This document shows positions 42,087 through 50,625 of a DNA stretch of 64,000 nt, one piece after another. A program made the translations under genes and the position numbers. The notes under the pieces were generated by a model that made no database searches, had not been told where the DNA came from, and saw nothing but the letters and a program-made list of their open reading frames with translations. Source of the DNA: Nostoc sp. NMS7 (GTDB lineage Bacteria; Cyanobacteriota; Cyanobacteriia; Cyanobacteriales; Nostocaceae). The stretch spans positions 96,554 to 160,553 of the forward strand of contig NZ_JABXKJ010000247.1 in assembly GCF_017115085.1 (NCBI RefSeq), in the 5' to 3' direction. The stretch's first letter is position 1; each line of letters begins with the position of its first letter.

Positions 42087-42977
42087 TTATTGTTGGTTTA
42101 ACCAAGTTTCTAAATCAGCGACGCTAGAAAAGTCTAGTAGTGCCTCTCCTAAATTTTCTAATTGTTCAATCGATAAACCTTGAACTCGCAGGGTTAATGA
42201 TGCATCAATATTACCAATACGGCGATTGAGTAGACGCACTATTAAGTCTTGTTCTCCCTTTTGCCTTCCCTCTTCTTTGGCTTGTTCTCTGTCTCTTTGA
42301 TAAAGTGGTTCTAATCGCATAATTAACTCCCGATCATCTGCTTCTAATTCTTGATTTACTCTCAAATTTTCGCGCAAGTTGTAAACTAATTCAAGAGTTG
42401 CTTTCTGGTATGGATGATCTAATGGTAACGCTTGCAACTCGATAATTGCTTGTGACTGCACATTTCCCCTTCCTAAAAGCCTTAACCATAATGTTTCTGG
42501 TGTTTGCGGTAGTTGGTGTATCGCCACAATTGCTGTTCGCAAAGCATCTGGCAGAAAATGGACTCCCGATAACCAACCTGCTTTTTGCATAGTTCCAAAG
42601 TTAGACAATCTAGCTTCAGATATGGTTGGAGTCAGAATCCACAATTTGGGAATTTCTGAATCCTGAAGTTTGGTTTTATTTGCCTTTGCTTCTCGTCGCA
42701 AGAGAGCCTTTATTTCTAATAATTTGAGAATACAGTCGCAGATTTCATCGGTAGAAGCTGGATTGCGGAAGGGTTCTATAATCGCAGGATGTTCAGCAAA
42801 TCTTCCTAACAAACCCAGTATTTGTAAATTAGAGCTTTGCTGTTTAGCAGGAGTGAATAAAACATCTATTTCTTTAATCTCTCCTGAGACTTTTTCTGAT
42901 GCTTTGACTTCACCGTAATCTTTTAGTAGTTCTTCTAGATAGTCTTTGGCAAATTTATCATGTATAAAACGGGTCAT
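42087..42977 (-). CDS. DUF4351 domain protein (transposase/nuclease-like cyanobacterial family)
   Basis: 296 aa. The N-terminal part (MTRFIHDKFAKDYLEELLKD, IKEIDVLFTP) is the PD-(D/E)XK-like start found in many cyanobacterial multicopy proteins, with IKALLRREAKANK and LWILTPTISEARLSNFG further on. The C-terminus is DUF4351: LIVRLLNRRIGNIDASLTLR, VQGLSIEQLENLGEALLDFS. A charged linker (QRDREQAKEEGRQKGEQD) joins them. Function is unknown; a Rpn/transposase-like nuclease ancestry is plausible. ATG start at 42977. Upstream is a degenerate 21-bp repeat. Confidence 0.8.
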   Translation of the reverse strand: MTRFIHDKFAKDYLEELLKDYGEVKASEKVSGEIKEIDVLFTPAKQQSSNLQILGLLGRFAEHPAIIEPFRNPASTDEICDCILKLLEIKALLRREAKANKTKLQDSEIPKLWILTPTISEARLSNFGTMQKAGWLSGVHFLPDALRTAIVAIHQLPQTPETLWLRLLGRGNVQSQAIIELQALPLDHPYQKATLELVYNLRENLRVNQELEADDRELIMRLEPLYQRDREQAKEEGRQKGEQDLIVRLLNRRIGNIDASLTLRVQGLSIEQLENLGEALLDFSSVADLETWLNQQ

Positions 42978-43018
42978 TCAATTTTAAAATTGCGGAAGTT
43001 CTGGGTTAATGCAAAGTC

Positions 43019-43144
43019 TTATTATATAGCACGCTTAATGTTGTAATTTTAAGCCTTAAGGTTCTAGCTTTAAGGGTTAATGTTATGACCTTAAGGCTTA
43101 ATGGTGTAACCTTAAGAGTCAACATTGTAACATTGATGACCAAA
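43019..43144. repeat. Degenerate 21-bp tandem repeat, about six units
   Basis: Units begin at 43019, 43040, 43061, 43082, 43103 and 43124, e.g. GTTATGACCTTAAGGCTTAA and GGTGTAACCTTAAGAGTCAA. The consensus is roughly GTTGTAACCTTAAGGCTTAA plus one base. It lies just upstream of the leftward DUF4351 gene. Confidence 0.7.
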
Positions 43145-43593
43145 GTCTGTTGGTGAAGGCAATCATCGCTACATAGTGTATATTGTTGATTTACAGCGAT
43201 CGCAGGGTTTGAAAAGATTGCAATATGGAAGTTTCACCAAAGGAGATCAGAAGTTATTTAAGCTCATAGTTAAAGTCCGTTAAAACTGATATCTTGCATC
43301 AGTTCCAACAACCGCCTCAGAATTCATTCTGAGGCTAATAGCTAAAGTCTTCTAAAGAAGACTGAGCAAAAGTTTGAGTCCACTAAGCGTGGAGTTGAGC
43401 TATCAGCCCAGAACTTGAGTTCTGGGCGGGCGATGGTGCTAATTGAGAATGGTGCAAGATGTCAGTTAAAACGGACTATAACCTTTTCTTAGTCGTCTTT
43501 AGACGAATGAGTGCTATTAGACTGGTGAATTCATTCTGAGGCGGACTAGATGACAATTATTGTATATTTAGTGCAATAATGCTATAGCTTTTC
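43145..43593. repeat. Palindromic repeat cluster
   Basis: The stretch contains nested inverted repeats: GCCTCAGAATTCATTCTGAGGC (43313-43334), GTCTTCTAAAGAAGAC (43348-43363) and CCCAGAACTTGAGTTCTGGG (43409-43428). The GAATTCATTCTGAGGC arm recurs near 43536-43551. No coding region is seen. It resembles the inner part of the element at 30652-30893. Confidence 0.65.
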
Positions 43594-43773
43594 ATGGCTC
43601 GCCCAAAACGTAATTTACAATCAGGTTTCTGCGATCACATCACGACTCGCTGCAATAACTGCGAATTTCGTCTAACGCGTTTAGAATGCCGTGAAGTTAA
43701 GGCAGACTTACAGATACAGTCTCTAAGGAAACGCGATGCCTACGGCGGGCTACGCCTACGCGCATATTTATAG
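43594..43773 (+). pseudogene. Truncated REP-associated (RAYT-type) transposase start
   Basis: ATG 43594 opens MARPKRNLQSGFCDHITTRC, NNCEFRLTRLECREV, which matches the N-terminus of Y1-type REP-associated transposases. After about residue 36 the frame runs into dispersed-repeat sequence (RKRDAYGGLRLRAYL) and stops at 43771-43773. The catalytic HxH and Tyr motifs are missing. The repeat GCCTACGGCGGGCTACGCCT seems to have replaced the rest. Confidence 0.65.
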
Positions 43774-44232
43774 TAAGCAAATTTAACTAATTTATTTGTG
43801 TATTGTATAGTAAATAATGTTACTAATCTATAACTTGTTCAGAATTAGTTGCTATAGTTACCGCTCTTTAACCTAAATTTTTATATAGGAATCATATTTG
43901 ATTTCTGAAAAAATCTCGGTAGTCTTGTAGTGGACTGTCTAGTCCAAAATGTTGCAAAAAAATTGTAGGTTGGGGAGCCACTGCGTTGCGCGGGTTTCCC
44001 GCGTTGTAGCAAGTGGCGTTGGAGGCTTTGCGTAACCCAACATCCTGATAATCAGTTGGGTTGCGCTTTGCTCCACCCAACCTACGTCTACGTCTAATGC
44101 ACTATTTTAGCTTAGAGGGTTCACTACGTGTATTTCAAAAATCAAATACTAGTCCTATAGTAACATCTAGATATTTTTCACTAATTCAGATAAACTAATA
44201 AGTTTGTCCGTTGCATCACGCTTGTTTTGTAT
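43774..44232. repeat. Spacer with large palindromic repeat upstream of the ferredoxin gene
   Basis: From ~43963 to 44090 a compound palindrome pairs GTAGGTTGGG with CCCAACCTAC and contains GCGCGGGTTTCCCGCG. A 62-codon minus frame here is an artefact. The last ~130 bp before 44233 are AT-rich and presumably carry the ferredoxin promoter. Confidence 0.55.
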
Positions 44233-44550
44233 ATGCCCAAAATTTACACCGTAGAAATTGATCACCAAGGCAAAACTCATACCTTGCAAGTTTCTGAAAA
44301 TGAAACGATCTTATCAGTTGCCGATGCTGCTGGTTTGGAACTGCCGAGTTCTTGTAATGCAGGTGTTTGCACAACTTGCGCCGGTCAAATAAGCGAGGGA
44401 ACTGTGGATCAAACTGATGGTATGGGCGTTAGTCCTGATTTGCAAAAGCAAGGTTACGTATTACTTTGTATTGCTAAACCCCTTTCTGATTTGAAAATTC
44501 AGACAGAAAAGGAAGACATAGTTTATCAGCTACAATTTGGTAAAGACTAA
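44233..44550 (+). CDS. [2Fe-2S] plant-type ferredoxin
   Basis: 105 aa soluble electron carrier from MPKIYTVEIDHQ (ATG 44233; two further in-frame codons upstream start at a TTG and are not needed). The cluster ligands are in SSCNAGVCTTCAGQ (C-x4-C-x2-C) and the fourth Cys in GYVLLCIAKP. Conserved ferredoxin features are the TILSVADAAGLELP helix and SEGTVDQTDG. Compared with photosynthetic PetF (C-x4-C-x2-C with RAG before the second Cys) it has NAGVC, so it may be a divergent isoform with a specific partner. No partner gene is adjacent. Confidence 0.92.
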   Translation: MPKIYTVEIDHQGKTHTLQVSENETILSVADAAGLELPSSCNAGVCTTCAGQISEGTVDQTDGMGVSPDLQKQGYVLLCIAKPLSDLKIQTEKEDIVYQLQFGKD

Positions 44551-44568
44551 TAATCAGCGAACAGTTAT

Positions 44569-44665
44569 AGCGGTTATCGGTTGAGTGAGCTACAAGAACC
44601 CCACCCCCAACCCCCTCCCCGCAAGCGAGGAGGGGACTATGATGTAAATATGATTAGGAAACGCT
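44569..44665. repeat. Dispersed repeat with C-rich hairpin, copy 2
   Basis: GCGGTTATCGGTTGAGTGAG, then CAAGAACCCCACCCCC, CTCCCCGCAAGCGAGGAG and CTATGATGTAAATA match copy 1 at 41983-42065 in order and orientation. The hairpin follows the ferredoxin gene and may act as its terminator. Confidence 0.7.
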
Positions 44666-44802
44666 ATATCAGTATATCGGATGATTATTCATAACTGAAT
44701 AACTGTTCGGTGAAAAGTTCTAAACCTGATAAATAATATTAGTCTTTCCTAGCAACTGATATCAGTTATTCTAGAAACTACAAGTCAACAGGATTTACCG
44801 AG

Positions 44803-44982
44803 ATGACGACTCATTTTATTACCGCAGAAATTGATTTACAAGAAACTCCCGCAGAATTACTAAAAGCAATTGAAACAGAGTTGAACAAAGAGGGGGAACC
44901 CCTTCGTTGGGCAATTACTTCTGTGGACGTTGACCAACAAAAAGCTACAGTTGAAGCTGTGGTAACTACAGTTAAGAATTAG
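44803..44982 (+). CDS. Small conserved cyanobacterial protein, 59 aa
   Basis: ATG 44803 opens MTTHFITAEIDLQETPAELL, KAIETELNKEGEPLRWAITS, VDVDQQKATVEAVVTTVKN. The alternating strand-helix-strand pattern with 'PLRWAIT.VD...QKATVEAVV' is coherent, and codon use is like that of the neighbours, so I consider it a genuine gene although it is short. I recall similar short hypothetical proteins in Nostoc genomes but no domain name. It stands alone between the ferredoxin and a GT39 gene. Confidence 0.7.
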   Translation: MTTHFITAEIDLQETPAELLKAIETELNKEGEPLRWAITSVDVDQQKATVEAVVTTVKN

Positions 44983-45166
44983 GAGTTGGGAGTTGGGAGT
45001 TGATGGCTTCTGATTTAGATAACGGCTAGTACAGCACGGCGGAAATAAGCAGACCATTAAAAGCTAGGAAAATTTGATTGATTGCAAGGGTTAAAAGTGG
45101 TATATGTATTTACGCCGCACGGTACTAGTTAGTTACTAACATGAGTTGCTTTATAACTGATTTAGC

Positions 45167-46771
45167 ATGAAATACGAGTTTTTGTGGCGTTTTTTCCTCG
45201 GTAGTGTGCTGGTATTAGGCATATTTTTCCGTTTTACTCACCTTGAGGATAAAGTGTACTGGTATGATGAAGCCATAACATCTCTGCGAGTTTCTGGTTA
45301 TACCGAAGAAGAAGTTGCTCAACACTTTTCTGAAAAGTCAGTAGTTAGTGTAACGGAACTCCAGCGATATCAGCACCCTGATGGAACAAGAACCGTTATT
45401 GATGTAGCCGCAAGCCTCGCAAAGGAAGATCCGCAGCATCCGCCGCTATACTACGGTTTGCTACATTTTTGGTTCCATAGTATTGGTAGTTCAGTAGCAT
45501 TAGCTAGGTTGTTACCTGCGCTCCTTAGCCTGATAGCATTCCCATGCACTTATTGGCTGTGTCAAGAGCTATTTGTTGAAACAGGGATTTTCGCTGACAA
45601 GTTGCCTATATGGTTAACGATAGGACTAATTGCTGTCTCGCCATTTCATGTGCTTTACTCTCAGGAGTCGAGAGAATACAGCCTATGGACTGGAACTACT
45701 TTACTTTCAACCGCAGCTTTACTGTGGGCAATACGACTAAAAACTAGAACTAGCTGGGGTATTTATACACTTACCCTGGTAATAAACCTTTATACGTTTC
45801 TTCTGGCTGGACTGGTGGCGAGCGCTCATGGTCTTTATGTCATGCTTATCTATGGGTTTCGCCAGCGAAAGATTCTTAAAGCTTACGTTGTAGCATCTCT
45901 ACTAGGTTTTATGATTTTTCTTCCTTGGGCTTTGATTCTGATCATTAATCAATCTCAAGCAAAGAAAGACCTCGATTGGACATTCATATACCATCTGAAA
46001 AACTCAGAACTAATGGATATCTGGATTCAGCACCTTGGTCGGATCTTTTTTGATCTTAATCAAGAACCCTGGGATTTTTATGTGCATCAAGTGTTGTTAG
46101 TCTTGGTTGTATATGCTTTTTATTGCCTCTGTCGTCAAACACCCATATCAGTTTGGTTATTGATTATCCTTCTGACTGGCGTTAGCACACTGCCTTTAAT
46201 GGTGCCAGATTTGATTTTCGGAGGAATGCGTTCCACAATCGCACGATACATGATTCCTAGTTTATTAGGAGTGGAATTAGCTATTGCTTACTTGCTAGGA
46301 AGAAATTTAGCTAATCCTTCGTTAAAATCTTGGCATCAAAAATTTTGGCAATTACTCTTAGTTATCTTAGTTTCGGGAAGTATCTTGTCCTGTGCTGTCA
46401 GCAATCAAGCAACAATTTGGTATAACAAAGGCCATAATGGCGAAAATATAGCTGTTGGAAAAATTGTTAATCAGACAACTCATCCTCTTTTAATTAGCGA
46501 TGCAGAAGTAGGTCATATTTTATCTTTAAGCCATTCACTTAACCCCAATGTACAAATTCTCCTTCAACCTTCCAACACATTTAAAGTTTATCTGCCAACA
46601 GCAAAAGAATTAGAGCGCTTTAGCGATGTTTTTCTATACCGCTATCGTCCTCATAAGGACTGGCTTAAGGAATTAGCAAAACAGCAAAATTATAAATTTG
46701 AACCTCTTGTATTTGGATTTGCTAAATTCTCAAAAGACCAACCTGTGCTTTGGAGAGTTATTCCTATTTAA
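45167..46771 (+). CDS. GT39/PMT-like membrane glycosyltransferase
   Basis: 534 aa with roughly ten transmembrane helices (LGSVLVLGIFFRFTHL; LIAFPCTYWLCQELF; VVASLLGFMIFLPWALILII; VWLLIILLTGVSTLPLMV; QLLLVILVSGSILSCAV) and a soluble C-terminal domain. The first extracytoplasmic loop carries the GT-C signature YWYDEAITSLR, and DPQHPPLYYGLLHFW is the second conserved loop. Such enzymes use polyprenyl-phosphate sugars to modify proteins or lipids outside the cytoplasm. Donor and acceptor are unknown. Monocistronic; DUF3326 follows after 73 bp on the same strand. Confidence 0.85.
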   Translation: MKYEFLWRFFLGSVLVLGIFFRFTHLEDKVYWYDEAITSLRVSGYTEEEVAQHFSEKSVVSVTELQRYQHPDGTRTVIDVAASLAKEDPQHPPLYYGLLHFWFHSIGSSVALARLLPALLSLIAFPCTYWLCQELFVETGIFADKLPIWLTIGLIAVSPFHVLYSQESREYSLWTGTTLLSTAALLWAIRLKTRTSWGIYTLTLVINLYTFLLAGLVASAHGLYVMLIYGFRQRKILKAYVVASLLGFMIFLPWALILIINQSQAKKDLDWTFIYHLKNSELMDIWIQHLGRIFFDLNQEPWDFYVHQVLLVLVVYAFYCLCRQTPISVWLLIILLTGVSTLPLMVPDLIFGGMRSTIARYMIPSLLGVELAIAYLLGRNLANPSLKSWHQKFWQLLLVILVSGSILSCAVSNQATIWYNKGHNGENIAVGKIVNQTTHPLLISDAEVGHILSLSHSLNPNVQILLQPSNTFKVYLPTAKELERFSDVFLYRYRPHKDWLKELAKQQNYKFEPLVFGFAKFSKDQPVLWRVIPI

Positions 46772-46844
46772 AAAAAACTAGAGCGGCAAAGCTAGCTAAA
46801 GGATGGATCTCAGGTAAGCTATCAAGCACAGGAAATAACTTAAG

Positions 46845-47927
46845 ATGAATCGTCCATACACCGCTATTTTAATTGTACCAACTGGCGTTGGGGCTGCCAT
46901 TGGGGGTTATGCAGGTGATGCTTTACCTGTTGCCAAAGTTATAGCACAGGTTTGCGATCGCCTAATTACTCACCCCAATGTCCTTAATGGCGCTTCTTTA
47001 TACTGGAATCTCCCAAACGCTTTCTATGTTGAAGGTTACGGGCTTGACAAATTCGCCTCTGGATGCTGGGGTTTACGTCCAGTTCGCACGAATAAAGTAG
47101 GTTTGCTTTTAGACCAAGCGATTGAGCCAGAGTTGCGACTACGACAGATACAAGCCGCAGATGCAGTCAGAGCAACGCTGGGATTGACTCTAACAGATTA
47201 TATAATTACAGATGCACCATTAAATGTAGAATTGCGGACTACAGCATCGGGAGCTAGTTGGGGAACAATTGGCAACCCGGATAGCTTGTTAAGGGCAGCT
47301 AAGATATTAATTAAAAAAGCGGGGGCTGAAGCGATCGCAGTTGTTGCCCGTTTCCCAGATGATATAGACTCAGAAGCAGTACAAAAATACCGCCACGGTG
47401 AAGGCGTTGATCCTTTAGCGGGTGCAGAAGCTGTAATTAGTCATTTGCTAGTGCGAAACTTTCAAATTCCTTGCGCCCATTCTCCTGCCCTTTTGAGCGA
47501 ACCTCCACAACCTAATTTATCTCCGCGTTCCGCCGCCGAAGAATTGGGCTATACCTTTTTGCCGTGCGTCCTTGTCGGATTAAGTCATGCTCCACAATTT
47601 ATAGTAGAGAAAAGACTGATTGCATCAGAGCAACAAGATATTTGGGCAGATCAAGTGGATGCTGCGATCGCACCTGCAACTGCTTGTGGTAGCAGCGCCT
47701 TACTAAGTTTAAGCCAAAGACGATGCCAAATAATTACAGTAGAAGAAAATAAAACTCTGATAAAAGTTCCTTCCCAACCGTTAGGGATGAAAGCTATACA
47801 AGTAAACTCATATTTAGAAGCAGTGGGTGTATTAGTAGCACACAAGGCAGGCATTAATCCCGCAGCTCTGGGTCCCAAATTATTACCTTTGCAGTCAGTA
47901 GTTAGAAGTTTGGAGAGAGGCGATTAA
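46845..47927 (+). CDS. DUF3326 family protein
   Basis: 360 aa soluble protein of a cyanobacterial/plant family without known activity. Characteristic stretches are AILIVPTGVGAAIGGYAGDA, NGASLYWNLPNAFYVEGYGL, DAPLNVELRTTASGASWGTI and the AIAVVARFPDDID strand. The Gly-rich start suggests nucleotide or cofactor binding, but this is speculative. The last codons LERGD lie in the first unit of the 36-bp repeat at 47908, so the repeat supplies the stop codon. Confidence 0.88.
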   Translation: MNRPYTAILIVPTGVGAAIGGYAGDALPVAKVIAQVCDRLITHPNVLNGASLYWNLPNAFYVEGYGLDKFASGCWGLRPVRTNKVGLLLDQAIEPELRLRQIQAADAVRATLGLTLTDYIITDAPLNVELRTTASGASWGTIGNPDSLLRAAKILIKKAGAEAIAVVARFPDDIDSEAVQKYRHGEGVDPLAGAEAVISHLLVRNFQIPCAHSPALLSEPPQPNLSPRSAAEELGYTFLPCVLVGLSHAPQFIVEKRLIASEQQDIWADQVDAAIAPATACGSSALLSLSQRRCQIITVEENKTLIKVPSQPLGMKAIQVNSYLEAVGVLVAHKAGINPAALGPKLLPLQSVVRSLERGD

Positions 47928-48030
47928 TCGCGTCTGTACAGGAGTTTGGAGAGAGGCGATTAATCGCGTCTGTACAGAAGTTTGGAGAGACGCGATTAAT
48001 CGCGTCTGTACAGGAGTTTGGAGGCAGGAG
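47908..48030 (+). repeat. 36-bp tandem repeat overlapping the DUF3326 stop codon
   Basis: Units GTTTGGAGAGAGGCGATTAA plus TCGCGTCTGTACAGGA start at 47908, 47944 and 47980, with a partial fourth at 48016. Each contains the palindrome GCGATTAATCGC. A single unit lies in the rseP-nth gap (34967-34994). The first unit encodes SLERGD and TAA of DUF3326. Confidence 0.92.
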
Positions 48031-48239
48031 TTAAAAGTTAGAATTCATATTATAGTGCTTTTGGGTTGAGTCCAATACAGACCTAACAAGAACAGCCCCT
48101 TCCCTACTAGCGTTGGGGAGTAGAGTAAGATTCAAAGCCTCAGAGTGTATTGCATACAAACTAGAACCGCTATAATTTCCTGAATTACAGCTAAACATCA
48201 TTCTCCCTACTCCCCACTCCTCACTCCCGTTAAAAACCC

Positions 48240-48836
48240 GTGGTTGAACAACACAAGCAAGAGCCAGAAATTCCATCAATGACGCGCATCCAAGTACTTG
48301 GGGCGATGGGAGTAACTGCAATCATTTTGTTGATAGTCGCTAAAGTGTCATTGCACTTTGGCAACTTTTCCCTATTTTCTTGGAACTTGAACCAAAGAGA
48401 GTTCCTGTTGGGTGTAGGGTTGGGATTTGTCATCACCGCGTTAAGTGGCTTAACTTATCGCCTTTGGACTGGCTATCGAAAAAGTGCAGATTATTACCTA
48501 CAAGTGGTACTGAAACCTTTAGCTTTACCAGATTTAATTTGGCTAGGGTTGCTACCGGGGTTGAGTGAAGAATTATTATTTAGAGGTGTGATGCTGCCAG
48601 CTTTAGGCTCTGATTATACAGCTGTAATTGTATCCAGTCTTTGCTTTGGCATCTTGCATTTTAGCGGTTCCCAACAATGGCCTTATGTGATTTGGGCAAC
48701 AATTGTCGGGATGATATTCGCATCTAGTGCCCTGGTGACGGGCAACTTATTAGTGCCGATTGTCGCTCACATTATTACCAATTGGATTTCTAGCTATTTC
48801 TGGAAAATGTCCCAATTGGCGGCAATTAAAAAATAA
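48240..48836 (+). CDS. CPBP-family intramembrane metalloprotease
   Basis: 198 aa from a GTG start (MVEQHKQEPEIPSMTRI...); a later ATG at 48279 (MTRIQVLGAMG) is an alternative. Five hydrophobic segments are present. The active-site glutamates are in PGLSEELLFRGVMLPALG, the second motif is CFGILHFSG, and the third is VPIVAHIITNW. CPBP proteins are Abi/Rce1-type proteases; in cyanobacteria and plastids some act in pigment or bacteriocin biology. No bacteriocin gene is adjacent. Confidence 0.9.
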   Translation: MVEQHKQEPEIPSMTRIQVLGAMGVTAIILLIVAKVSLHFGNFSLFSWNLNQREFLLGVGLGFVITALSGLTYRLWTGYRKSADYYLQVVLKPLALPDLIWLGLLPGLSEELLFRGVMLPALGSDYTAVIVSSLCFGILHFSGSQQWPYVIWATIVGMIFASSALVTGNLLVPIVAHIITNWISSYFWKMSQLAAIKK

Positions 48837-48947
48837 ATTGTCTCCTTAAGAGTCTCTGACTGTTAATGCCTATAGGAGGCTGCCGCCTCCCTGACTCGCG
48901 GCAGAGCCACAATGAGGTGCAACGAGGTTTTCAAAGGGTTTTGGCTT

Positions 48948-49070
48948 ACAGCAGTTTTTATGTATTTGAACCACATCTGTCGTAGGGGCACAGCATGCTG
49001 TGCCCCTACCGCGTGGTCTATTTACCTGAAAATAGTTGTAAGTTGACACCTATGAGCTTTTTCTGTATCC
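48948..49070. repeat. Dispersed repeat with perfect 28-bp palindrome
   Basis: The perfect palindrome GTAGGGGCACAGCA/TGCTGTGCCCCTAC occupies 48982-49009. It is preceded by TATTTGAACCACATCTGTCG, also present at about 58312, and followed by TAAGTTGACACCTATGAGCT, an arm of the element at 30652-30893. The inverted string ACCACGCGGTAG recurs near 56988. The rest of the spacer 48837-49157 has no gene. Confidence 0.78.
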
Positions 49071-49157
49071 CTACCATCTGTTGCATCCATAGACGCGTTG
49101 CGGCTTAAGGTAGGGTATGAGAACTGCTATATCAAACCATAGATGAAATTACCTGCT

Positions 49158-49544
49158 TTAAGCACTCTGAATAGACTCTTGCTGTGCAAGATTTTTTAAG
49201 CGGGTTAACCTGCTTTTGCGAATACGTTCACTTTTGCGAACACCACCTGCCATTTCATATTCGTAGCTGTCTTTGCCGTATCTAAAGCCAACTCCCATGA
49301 GCATCTTCTCAGAGAAATTGCCTAAGCTTTGTTCTAATTCTTCAATCTCTGTTTTGGAAGAGTCAATAACGCTTAAAGCAGTGTTATGAGCATCTATCTT
49401 GATGCGTAACTGATCAATTAATTGTATCATGTTTTTTAAGTTACAAGCATCCCCAAGATCCAGATTAAGATCAATTGCTCTAAGTCCAGAGGTTCTTAAC
49501 TCAGCTTTTTCTAGAACGCGGGATGTACGTTTTTTCCGAGACAT
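49158..49544 (-). CDS. Small basic helical protein, paralogue of the one at 12702-13067
   Basis: 128 aa with the same layout as its paralogue: basic start MSRKKRTSRVLEKAELRTSG, central coil (LIDQLRIKIDAHNTALSVID), the motif GVGFRYGKDSYEYEMAGG and basic end RKSERIRKSRLTRLK, here with a short extra tail (NLAQQESIQSA). By eye, about half the positions are identical to the other copy, and the N- and C-terminal motifs are best conserved. The conserved ends in two diverged copies argue that both are under selection. Function unknown; nucleic-acid binding is an inference from charge. Confidence 0.75.
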   Translation of the reverse strand: MSRKKRTSRVLEKAELRTSGLRAIDLNLDLGDACNLKNMIQLIDQLRIKIDAHNTALSVIDSSKTEIEELEQSLGNFSEKMLMGVGFRYGKDSYEYEMAGGVRKSERIRKSRLTRLKNLAQQESIQSA

Positions 49545-49758
49545 AAATTTACTTATTTGTGAAGTTTCTATAGCTACTATGCTCTACTGAAGCTAGATTT
49601 GGGTTCAGCATAATCCACAAATCATTCTACTTGTGATCAAATAATTCCTAGTAAATTCTCGCAATTTCCTTGATATAATAATGCAATTTGCTTGGGGAAA
49701 AATCTAAGTATATCTAGAGTGTGTTAACAAACTGTAATCCAACGCCAGTTCCTACAAC

Positions 49759-49990
49759 TTCAGTTCTCTAGCTTCTGATCTAATCACAGATGAAACATTT
49801 ATAACCACAGCTTAAGTAGTGGTAGCGACAAATGAAGGATTTATAACCACAGCTTAAGTTTTTCTTATAACAAATCAAGTTGTTGTAACCATAGCTAAAT
49901 CATTCATAACTACAGCTAAAGCTGTGGTCACGACAGCTTTAGTTTTTCTTATAACAGGTTGCCTATTGATCACGACAGCTTCAAATTTTA
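49759..49990. repeat. Degenerate 21-bp tandem repeat reaching the purN 3' end
   Basis: Units such as ATAACCACAGCTTAAGT fall at 49801, 49843, 49885, 49906, 49927 and 49969, all at multiples of 21 bp, with more diverged units between (49822, 49864, 49948). The variant ATAACTACAGCTAAAG is at 49906 and ATCACGACAGCTTCAA at 49969. The array abuts and slightly enters the purN stop region (49981). The rest of the spacer 49545-49758 has no gene. Confidence 0.75.
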
Positions 49991-50625
49991 AAACGACAAG
50001 CTGCTAGAGCGATCGCTAGTGGTAAAATTCGATGTTCCTGAATTTGAATCCGGGCGTGGAGTGTTTCTGCTGTATCATCCGGCAGTACTGGTACTGCGGC
50101 TTGGATCAATATTGGGCCACTGTCCATTTCTAAACAAGCGATATGGGCTGTACAACCAGTGATTTTTACCCCAGATGCCAAGGCTTGTTCTACAGCATGG
50201 ATTCCTTTGAAACTAGGTAACAAACTCGGATGGATATTAATAATCGTCTCAGGAAAGGCATCAATTAAAACTGAAGTTACTAGTCGCATCCAGCCTGCCA
50301 TAATCACCCAATCTACATCGTACTGCCGCAATGTCTGCACAATTTTCTCATCAAACTCTTCTCGGCTTTTATAGTTGCGGTGATTCAATAAAACAGACTT
50401 TACCCCCCTATTGGCTGCTTTGACGGCTGCTTTCGCCGAGGGGTTATTGTAAATTAAAACTTGAATTTGGGCATTTAGCTGTCCATCTTGGATAGCTTGG
50501 GCAACTACATCAAAATTGCTGCCATTCCCAGAAGCCATAATTCCCAGTTTTAAAGGGGCGACTTGTTGGCGATCGCTAATGCTGGGAGAAACCAAGCTAA
50601 GGGTAGAATCAGGGCAAAGAGTCAT
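49981..50625 (-). CDS. purN: Phosphoribosylglycinamide formyltransferase
   Basis: 214 aa 10-formyl-THF-dependent GAR transformylase of purine synthesis. Motifs: LGIMASGNGSNFDVVAQAIQ at the start, VLLNHRNY, DWVIMAGWMRLVTSVLIDAF, the active-site stretch INIHPSLLPSFKGIHAVEQA and GCTAHIACLEMDSGPILIQA. About 20 N-terminal residues precede the fold. The first ~10 codons and the upstream DNA are duplicated at 54308, on the far side of the toxin-antitoxin island. The original neighbour was very probably the permease gene now at 54369. Confidence 0.95.
   Translation of the reverse strand: MTLCPDSTLSLVSPSISDRQQVAPLKLGIMASGNGSNFDVVAQAIQDGQLNAQIQVLIYNNPSAKAAVKAANRGVKSVLLNHRNYKSREEFDEKIVQTLRQYDVDWVIMAGWMRLVTSVLIDAFPETIINIHPSLLPSFKGIHAVEQALASGVKITGCTAHIACLEMDSGPILIQAAVPVLPDDTAETLHARIQIQEHRILPLAIALAACRFKI

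Noticed and set aside
43892..44080. 62-codon minus frame
   Set aside because: Lies within a compound palindromic repeat; translation consists of repeat sequence.
49759..49990. Possible CRISPR array
   Set aside because: Repeats are short and degenerate with a fixed 21-bp period and no unique spacers; no cas genes nearby.
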